Assembly (NCBI GenBank): GCA_023246415.1
Contig: JAHFIK010000039.1
Location: 1 to 8,532, forward strand
Length of the DNA: 8,532 nucleotides
From: Candidatus Uhrbacteria bacterium
Lineage (GTDB): Bacteria; Patescibacteriota; Patescibacteriia; 2-12-FULL-60-25
Reading direction: 5' to 3'
The position numbers and the translations under genes were made by a program. Position 1 is the stretch's first letter, and the number at the start of each line of letters is the position of its first letter. This document shows, in pieces, positions 1 to 8,532 of this stretch. Below the pieces are notes generated by a model. The model searched no databases, was not told the origin of the DNA, and was given only the letters and a program-made list of their open reading frames with translations.

Positions 1-397
1 GGACGACCATTTGTTCAACCTGTTTTTTGTCTGCGGCACCCCAGCCGCAGATCCCCTGCTTCACTTGATTCGGGGTAATCTCGATGAGCGGAATCTTTGC
101 ATCAGCGAGGGCGAGCAAAATGACGCCGCGTGCCATCCCGACTTTCATCGCGGTCCGTGCGTTGGATTGAAAAAAGAGGGATTCGACGCAGGCACACGCC
201 GGTTGGAATCGTCGGATCGTTTCTGCAACGTCGTTGCGAACCGCAACGAGGCGATCAACAAAGTCTTCCTCTTTCGCGGTCTCAATCACGGAATGCCACA
301 CATGCGTAGCGTCCTGCCCCATCACATCGACCACACCTAAGCCGGTCCGGCCAAAGCCAGGGTCGATGCCCAGGACGCGCAGGGGGGTGGGAGACAT
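1..397 (-). CDS. ruvC: RuvC, crossover junction endodeoxyribonuclease (3' end missing, cut by the window edge)
   Basis: RuvC is the dimeric nuclease that resolves Holliday junctions bound by RuvAB during homologous recombination. I translated the first 132 codons from the minus strand. The product opens with a first beta strand ending in GIDPG, which carries the first catalytic aspartate (D12). The second acidic residue of the RNase H-like fold lies in VESLFF (E72). The segments FFQSNARTAMKVGMARG (about 76-91) and ITPNQVKQGICGWGAADKKQ (about 107-126) are typical of the family. RuvC is usually 155-180 residues, so the missing part should hold the last helix and the C-terminal acidic residues. 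The ATG at 397 puts GIDPG at the usual distance from the N-terminus. An in-frame ATG at 409 would add four residues (MLSP). Neither start has a Shine-Dalgarno sequence. It is the next gene after rpoC on the same strand, separated by a terminator and a repeat block, so it probably has its own promoter, which I could not find. Confidence 0.93.
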   Translation of the reverse strand, partial: MSPTPLRVLGIDPGFGRTGLGVVDVMGQDATHVWHSVIETAKEEDFVDRLVAVRNDVAETIRRFQPACACVESLFFQSNARTAMKVGMARGVILLALADAKIPLIEITPNQVKQGICGWGAADKKQVEQMVV

Positions 398-433
398 GGG
401 AGAAAGCATACGTGAGAATGAAGGCAGTCGCTA

Positions 434-498
434 GTAGGCAGTAGCCAGTAGGAAGAGCGTTCCTACTGGCTACTCACTACTGGCTACTGCCTACACCC
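434..498. repeat. Degenerate heptanucleotide repeats arranged as an inverted repeat
   Basis: On the plus strand, five consecutive 7-bp units run from 464 to 498: TACTGGC, TACTCAC, TACTGGC, TACTGCC and TACACCC. The left side holds the same units in reverse complement: reading the minus strand down from 450 gives TACTGGC, TACTGCC, TACTAGC and a degenerate GACTGCC. The arms give a perfect 17-bp inverted repeat (434-450 with 478-494). They also give a perfect 15-bp one with a 5-base loop (440-454 with 460-474). The block lies outside all genes, between the rpoC terminator and ruvC. It resembles the short tandem repeat families scattered between genes in some bacteria. Its function is unknown. Confidence 0.85.
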
Positions 499-533
499 TC
501 AAACAGAAGAGCACCCGCCTCAGCAGGTGCTCT
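498..533 (-). terminator. Rho-independent terminator of the rpoBC operon
   Basis: A perfect 8-bp stem (526-533 with 508-515; AGAGCACC against GGTGCTCT) encloses a 10-base loop. Read on the minus strand, it begins 20 bp after the rpoC stop codon and is followed by TCTGTTTGAG, a moderately T-rich tail. The GC content of the stem, its position and its orientation fit an intrinsic terminator for rpoC. The T tract is short, so termination may be incomplete. Confidence 0.75.
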
Positions 534-553
534 CCGTTCATCGCTCGCGATGA

Positions 554-3500
554 TTACACTTTGACGACCACGCCATCTGGACCTTCTTCCAGCGCGGCGG
601 CGGCCGCAGCGTCGAGTTCATCCTGGTCGATATGTTCATCACCGAAGCCGGTTCCGGCTGGGATGAGACGACCGATGATCACGTTTTCCTTCAACCCTTC
701 GAGGTAGTCCACTTTGCCGGTAATTGCGGCATTGATGAGCACCTTTGCGGTTTCCTGGAAGGACGCGGCGGACAGGAAGGATTCCGTGGAGAGCGACACT
801 TTTGTGATCCCCATGAAGAGTTCTTCCGCAGCCGCAGCCTGTGTCTTGCCCGTGAGCTTTTCGTTTTCCGTGCGAAGACGCGTCTTGTCCACGACTTCAC
901 CTGGCAACAATTCCGTATCGCCGGCATCGGTCACGTACACACGGCTGAACATCTGACGGACGATGACTTCCACGTGCTTCGCGTTGAGCTTTTGACCCTG
1001 CGAGGCGTAGATGAACAGCGTCTCTTTCAAGATGTAGCGCATGACCTCGTCATGACCTTTGAACTTGAAGAGCTGAGAAAGATCCAAGTGACCTTCCGTG
1101 AGCGCATCACCGGCAACCACTTCGTCGCCATCTTTGACGAGCATCTGGTAGCCGATCGGGATCTGGTATTCCGTGGCGGACAATCCATCCCACACGATCT
1201 TCACGTTCTTCCCCTGCACCGCGGCCACACCGGCATGTTCGGAGGTGACTTCCGTTCCATCGGCGCGCGTGATGAGCACATCGCCAACTTTGATCTTGTC
1301 ACCATCTTTCACCACGACCTTATCGCCCGTTGTCTTTGTGAACACATCTTCCTGAACGGCTTCGTGTTCAATCGCAACGATCTTTCCACCGGAGTTCGTG
1401 TCGAGCACGCGCTCGCCGGTTGCCAATTCAATGATCCGACGATCTCCAGAAGTGATCTTCACCTTGCCCGCAACTTCGGCCACCACGGCTTTCCGTTTTG
1501 GCGAACGGGATTCGAAGAGTTCTTCCACACGCGGGAGACCCATGGTGATGTCGCCACCGGCCACGCCTCCCATGTGGAAGGTCCGCATCGTGAGCTGTGT
1601 TCCCGGTTCTCCGATCGACTGCGCGGCAATGATCCCGACGGCCGTTCCGAGCTGAACCTGTTCGTTGTAGGCCAAGTCGTATCCGTAACACGCCTGACAA
1701 ATTCCGCGACGGCAGCGGCACGAGAGCACCGAGCGCACGTGCGCTTCCTGAATATCATGTCCATCCAAGGCGCGGATGTGCGGTTCCGTGACGAGTGTCC
1801 CCTTCTTGATGAGTACCTTCTTCGTCTTGGCGTCTTTCAAATCGCTAATGAGGACGCGGCCAAGCATACGCGTGAGGATCGGCTCACCGATATACTCACA
1901 CTCCACGGCCGTGAGCAGCACGCCAGTCTCATCGCCACAGTCTTCCTCCATGATGACCACATCCTGCGCCACATCAACGAGACGACGCGTGAGGTATCCG
2001 GCGTTCGCCGTCTTGAGCGCGGTGTCCGTCAACCCTTTTCGAGCTCCGTGAGACGAGATGAAGTATTCCAGCACGTCGAGCCCTTCGCGAAGCGAAGACT
2101 TCACCGGAAGTTCGATGATGTTTCCGGTTGGGTTGGCCACGAGTCCTTTCATGCCTGACACGTTCGTGAGCTGTCCAATGGAACCGCGCGCTCCGGATTC
2201 AATCATGGAGTAGATCGTGCCGAGCGGATCGAGTGACTCCTTACACAACCGCTGAACGCGATCCTTCACGTCAGACCAAATCTTAATAATCTGATTGAAC
2301 CGTTCGTTCTTGGTAAGCAACCCTTCTTCGTACTGTGCCTCAATGTCGCGAACACGCTGTTCCCCTTCTTCGAGGAGTGGCTTCTTGTTCACTTCCGGAA
2401 GGTCACCGACACCGTAGGAGTATCCTGAGCGCGTCGCGTAGAGGAATCCGATTTCTTTGACTTCATCGAGGAACCGCGCGGTTCGTTCGAATCCGCGAAG
2501 CTCAATCGTCATACGCGTAATTTCCGCAAGCTGCTTCGTCCCGATGACTTCATTCTTGAATCCGACTTCCTTCGGGAAGAGATCGTTCAACAACAAGCGT
2601 CCGACCGATGTTTCGGTGATCGCGTTGCCAAGAATTTCCACGCGCGTCTTGATCTTGTCGCGGAGTCCGATCTTCCCGGCCTGATAGGCGTAGATCGCAT
2701 CCTTCGCGCAACCGAACGTCTTCACCTTTCCGTCCTTCGGCTCAAGCAGCGTCGTCATGTAGAACGCGCCCCAAGAGATGTCCTTATCCGGACGTGCCAC
2801 CGGCTGACCCGTTGCCGGCTTCAGCAGGTTGTTCGTGGACAACATGAGGTTCTTAGCTTCCTGTCGTGCTTCTTCGGTGAGCGGGACGTGAACAGCCATT
2901 TGGTCACCGTCGAAGTCCGCGTTGAACGCCGTACACACGAGTGGGTGGATCTGGATCGCCTTTCCTTCAATGAGGATCGGCTGGAACCCCTGGATACCAA
3001 GACGGTGAAGCGTTGGAGCGCGGTTCAAGAGCACCACGGCATCATTCGCGATCTTTTCCAAGATATCCCACACCTCTTCGTGGTCCGCTTCGATGTACCG
3101 GTTCGCGCTGCGGATGTTGTGAACGAGTTCCCGCTTGATGAGTTCCGAAATGATGAACGGGCGGAACAATTCGAGTGCCATGATCTTCGGGAGACCGCAC
3201 TGGTTCATCTTGAGCGTTGGACCGATCACAATGACGGAACGACCGGAGTAGTCGATACGCTTTCCAAGGAGGTTCTGACGGAAGCGACCTTGCTTTCCTT
3301 TGAGCGAGTCGGCGAGCGACTTCAACTGACGCTTCTTTCCCGTGGCGGCAATGACCGTCTTCGAGTGGCGTGCACTGTTATCGATGAGCGAGTCGACTGC
3401 TTCCTGCAACATGCGCTTTTCGTTGCGCGTGATGACTTCCGGCGCATTCAATTCCAAGAGGCGCTTCAACCGATTGTTTCGGTTGATGACGCGTCGATAC

Positions 3501-4516
3501 AAATCGTTCAAGTCAGATGTCGCGAACCGGCCGCCATCGAGGGCCACCATCGGACGAAGGTCCGGTGGGATGACCGGAACAACCTTCAAGATCATCCAGC
3601 TTGGATCGAGTCCTTGGTTCACGAACGACTTCAAGAGCTTCAAGCGGCGGATGATCCGATCGCGCTTGGCTTCAGACGCCTTCTCCATCTCGCCTTCGAG
3701 CAAACCTACCGTTGCCGATACATCCATCTTGCCGAGCAATTCATTGACCGCTTCAGCACCGATCTTCGCTTCGAAGACATGGCCGAACTTCAATGACATC
3801 TCATGGTATTCATTCTCGGAGAGAATCTTGAGCGGACGAAGATCTTTGATCTCTTTTTCAACCACGCTGAATTCCGCATCCAGTTCTTCCAGCTTCCGCA
3901 GCTTGGCGGCGTGGACTTTTTCGAGTTCCGCTTCCGCAGCCGCTTTGTCGAGACCCTGTTCGGATGCACGCACGTTCGCGCGTTCGACTTCGCGATCTGA
4001 CTCGGCTTCAATCGATTTCCGCTTCCCTTTGTGTTCTGCGCGGACCTGTTCGAGCGTGCTGTCGCGGAGCGCCTCATCGACTTCCGTGATGATAAACGCC
4101 GCAAAGTAGATCACTTTTTCAAGCGACTGAACGCCCATGTCGAGCGTCACGCCGACTTTCGACGGCACGCCGCGGAGGAACCAGATGTGACTCACCGGAG
4201 CCGCGAGTTCGATATGACCGAACCGCTCACGACGAACGAGCGAGTGTGTGACTTCCACACCACACTTGTCACAGACAATTCCCTTGTAGCGAATCTTCTT
4301 ATACTTGCCACAATAACACTCCCAGTCTTTGGACGGGCCAAAAATTTCTTCGGCGAACAACCCGGATTTTTCCGGCTTCTGCGTCCGGTAGTTGATCGTC
4401 TCCGGTTTGGTGACTTCGCCGTAGGACCAGCTCCGGATGATTTCCGGCGACGCGAGACGCAATCGAATGGCGTCGAAGTCCGTCGTCTTGATGTTTTCTG
4501 TTTGAAAGAAAGACAT
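554..4516 (-). CDS. rpoC: DNA-directed RNA polymerase subunit beta-prime
   Basis: RpoC (1320 aa) forms the clamp and, with RpoB, the active centre of RNA polymerase. Visible in order: the N-terminal zinc site (C67, C69, C82, C85); a charged, helix-prone stretch at about 150-230; clamp helices that bind sigma (about 345-380, NRNNRLKRLLELNAPEV...); the switch region GKQGRFRQNLLGKR (407-420); and the catalytic loop NADFDGDQMAVH, with Mg-binding D534, D536 and D538. These are followed by the F-loop (about 771-798), the bridge helix (about 810-850, GARKGLTDTALKTANAGYL), the second zinc site (C860, C933, C940, C943) and the trigger loop (about 958-990, QLTMRTFHMGG). The C-terminal part (SLSTESFLSAASFQETAKVL, then GLKENVIIGRLIPAGTG) is also standard. 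The enterobacterial insertion in the trigger loop is absent; the jaw region (about 1010-1140) carries barrel-like repeats. The ATG is 18 bp after the rpoB stop and has no Shine-Dalgarno sequence, so translation may be coupled to rpoB. The protein appears complete and intact. Confidence 0.99.
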   Translation of the reverse strand: MSFFQTENIKTTDFDAIRLRLASPEIIRSWSYGEVTKPETINYRTQKPEKSGLFAEEIFGPSKDWECYCGKYKKIRYKGIVCDKCGVEVTHSLVRRERFGHIELAAPVSHIWFLRGVPSKVGVTLDMGVQSLEKVIYFAAFIITEVDEALRDSTLEQVRAEHKGKRKSIEAESDREVERANVRASEQGLDKAAAEAELEKVHAAKLRKLEELDAEFSVVEKEIKDLRPLKILSENEYHEMSLKFGHVFEAKIGAEAVNELLGKMDVSATVGLLEGEMEKASEAKRDRIIRRLKLLKSFVNQGLDPSWMILKVVPVIPPDLRPMVALDGGRFATSDLNDLYRRVINRNNRLKRLLELNAPEVITRNEKRMLQEAVDSLIDNSARHSKTVIAATGKKRQLKSLADSLKGKQGRFRQNLLGKRIDYSGRSVIVIGPTLKMNQCGLPKIMALELFRPFIISELIKRELVHNIRSANRYIEADHEEVWDILEKIANDAVVLLNRAPTLHRLGIQGFQPILIEGKAIQIHPLVCTAFNADFDGDQMAVHVPLTEEARQEAKNLMLSTNNLLKPATGQPVARPDKDISWGAFYMTTLLEPKDGKVKTFGCAKDAIYAYQAGKIGLRDKIKTRVEILGNAITETSVGRLLLNDLFPKEVGFKNEVIGTKQLAEITRMTIELRGFERTARFLDEVKEIGFLYATRSGYSYGVGDLPEVNKKPLLEEGEQRVRDIEAQYEEGLLTKNERFNQIIKIWSDVKDRVQRLCKESLDPLGTIYSMIESGARGSIGQLTNVSGMKGLVANPTGNIIELPVKSSLREGLDVLEYFISSHGARKGLTDTALKTANAGYLTRRLVDVAQDVVIMEEDCGDETGVLLTAVECEYIGEPILTRMLGRVLISDLKDAKTKKVLIKKGTLVTEPHIRALDGHDIQEAHVRSVLSCRCRRGICQACYGYDLAYNEQVQLGTAVGIIAAQSIGEPGTQLTMRTFHMGGVAGGDITMGLPRVEELFESRSPKRKAVVAEVAGKVKITSGDRRIIELATGERVLDTNSGGKIVAIEHEAVQEDVFTKTTGDKVVVKDGDKIKVGDVLITRADGTEVTSEHAGVAAVQGKNVKIVWDGLSATEYQIPIGYQMLVKDGDEVVAGDALTEGHLDLSQLFKFKGHDEVMRYILKETLFIYASQGQKLNAKHVEVIVRQMFSRVYVTDAGDTELLPGEVVDKTRLRTENEKLTGKTQAAAAEELFMGITKVSLSTESFLSAASFQETAKVLINAAITGKVDYLEGLKENVIIGRLIPAGTGFGDEHIDQDELDAAAAAALEEGPDGVVVKV

Positions 4517-4534
4517 ATCGGATATGGTCGTTGA

Positions 4535-8029
<3,495 letters not shown>

Positions 8030-8206
8030 GGATCTGGAGAATGTTATCGTTCCGAGTATCCGATCCAACATCACCCGTCCAGGCTGGACACATCAGCCGG
8101 TTCGGAGGGGGAAACGTCAGTGTTCGGATGGAACGTAGGCTAAGAAGCGATGGGGACTCCCCCTCCTCGTAAATAACGAAGATGGTTGGGGAACCGCATC
8201 GACGCC
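8030..8206 (-). promoter_or_regulatory. Downstream half of the rpoB leader, with small hairpins
   Basis: No convincing gene lies between the structured leader domain and rpoB. Reading the minus strand towards rpoB, I see several short inverted repeats. GGTT/AACC around CCCC, flanked by GAT/ATC, spans 8181-8200. A 6-bp stem with one G-U pair and loop TATTT spans 8165-8181. GGGG/CCCC with a 3-base loop spans 8152-8162. GTCCA/TGGAC with a 3-base loop spans 8077-8089, just ahead of the alternative starts at 8071 and 8074. A purine-rich GAGGAGG (8162-8168) looks like a Shine-Dalgarno sequence, but no start codon follows at the right distance. Individually these hairpins are weak; only the density is notable. 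Confidence 0.4.
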
Positions 8207-8351
8207 ACAACGGGAAGACGGAAACACCTCCCATGACGAGGGTCGGGGAGGTGTGTTCGTCTTTCCTATTCACTGCTCATCAACAGTTGAGTGGCCGAGA
8301 GGCCGTTAGGGCATGGGATGCAAAGCTGCATCCGAATGTAAAGCCCGTTGT
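8207..8351 (-). promoter_or_regulatory. Candidate structured leader RNA domain upstream of rpoB
   Basis: A perfect 8-bp complementarity (ACAACGGG at 8207-8214, CCCGTTGT at 8344-8351) closes a domain of 145 bases. Inside are three hairpins. A 7-bp stem with a 4-base loop is at 8316-8322/8327-8333. GGCC/GGCC with a 4-base loop is at 8293-8304. An 18-bp stem at 8215-8232/8246-8263 pairs at 16 of 18 positions and abuts the closing helix. On the minus strand the closing helix would begin about five bases after the predicted transcription start, so this would be the 5' domain of the rpoBC mRNA. Most stems are equally possible on the plus strand, and two of them gain G-U pairs there, so an antisense RNA cannot be excluded. 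I do not recognise it as a known RNA family. A regulatory role is inference. Confidence 0.5.
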
Positions 8352-8362
8352 TTCGCGCGTGG

Positions 8363-8391
8363 ATGATAGCGAGTTCTACACGATGCGTCAA
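8363..8391 (-). promoter_or_regulatory. Sigma70-type promoter for rpoBC
   Basis: On the minus strand, TTGACG (8386-8391) is separated by exactly 17 bp from TATCAT (8363-8368). Each hexamer differs from consensus at one position (TTGACA, TATAAT), and the sequence just upstream (ACACATAAATACC) is AT-rich. Transcription would start near 8356 and give a leader of roughly 330 nt before the rpoB start at 8029. It is the best promoter match I found in this gene-free stretch and points at rpoB. Confidence 0.7.
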
Positions 8392-8477
8392 GGTATTTAT
8401 GTGTACAGGCAGGGATTGTGCGGGTCTAGACGTATATAGAGATAGCGGGATTTGAGATTTGGCTGAGATAAGCGAAT

Positions 8478-8531
8478 TCGTGGCGTCGTGACGTCGTCCG
8501 TCGTGGCGTCGGGTCGGCCGGACGGACGACG
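8478..8531. repeat. GC-rich direct and inverted repeats at the window edge
   Basis: An 11-bp inverted repeat (8492-8502 with 8521-8531, core GTCGTCCGTC/GACGGACGAC) encloses 18 bases. The same stretch contains an 11-bp direct repeat, TCGTGGCGTCG, at 8478-8488 and 8501-8511. The stem has no T-rich tail on either visible side, so it is not a clear terminator. It may be a repeat element or the end of whatever lies upstream of rpoB. The region from 8392 to 8477 is more AT-rich, and I see no gene in it. Confidence 0.55.
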
Positions 8532-8532
8532 C

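Noticed and set aside
434..494. CRISPR array
   Set aside because: The units are 7 bp with no spacers, and part of the block is inverted, unlike a CRISPR repeat-spacer structure.
632..2158. 508-codon open frame on the plus strand, antisense to rpoC
   Set aside because: The rpoC frame is unmistakable here. The antisense frame lacks any recognisable motif and is explained by the codon bias of rpoC.
2888..3796. 302-codon open frame on the plus strand, antisense to rpoC
   Set aside because: It is a shadow of conserved rpoC sequence encoding the catalytic loop and clamp helices; no protein family is recognisable.
8268..8282. Tiny upstream open frame in the leader (ATGAGCAGTGAATAG)
   Set aside because: It has four codons, no ribosome-binding site and no regulatory codon pattern, so it is expected by chance.
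8245..8290. Hammerhead ribozyme core (TTGATGAG followed by GACGAAC on the minus strand)
   Set aside because: The conserved CUGANGA and GAAA elements are incomplete and no stem II can form between them.
8285..8335. tRNA-like stretch on the plus strand; GCCGAGAGGCCGTTAGGGC resembles a tRNA-Ser D arm
   Set aside because: The anticodon arm does not fit a 5-bp stem with a 7-base loop. There is no T arm with a TTCRA motif, and the seven bases that would open the acceptor stem have no complement downstream.

Overview
The window most likely comes from a member of the Candidate Phyla Radiation (Patescibacteria), with moderate confidence. The RNA polymerase subunits are bacterial and separate (unfused). 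RpoB lacks the two large lineage-specific insertions known from Escherichia coli, and RpoC lacks the trigger-loop insertion. None of the three genes has a recognisable Shine-Dalgarno sequence immediately before its start. From memory, the RpoB N-terminus resembles CPR proteins. No database search was possible. The standard genetic code fits: both complete genes end in TAA and contain no in-frame TGA.

All three protein genes are on the minus strand, so transcription runs from high to low coordinates. At the right end (about 8030-8532) is a gene-free stretch. It holds a good sigma70-type promoter (TTGACG, 17 bp, TATCAT) and a leader of roughly 330 nt full of inverted repeats. The most striking is an 8-bp helix that closes a multi-hairpin domain of about 145 nt, starting a few bases after the predicted transcription start. 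Next come rpoB (beta subunit) and, 18 bp later, rpoC (beta-prime subunit), which appear to be co-transcribed. A GC-rich hairpin with a T-rich tail lies 20 bp after the rpoC stop and probably terminates the operon.

Between that terminator and the last gene is a compact block of degenerate 7-bp repeats (TACTGGC/TACTGCC type), arranged as an inverted repeat. The left edge holds the first 132 codons of ruvC, the Holliday junction resolvase, cut by the window boundary.

RpoB and RpoC together form the catalytic core of RNA polymerase; RuvC belongs to recombination and repair and is simply the next gene downstream. The coding regions are ordinary housekeeping genes. The unusual material is in the two intergenic regions: the structured rpoBC leader and the heptanucleotide repeat block. 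I see no mobile element, CRISPR array, tRNA, rRNA or defence system.
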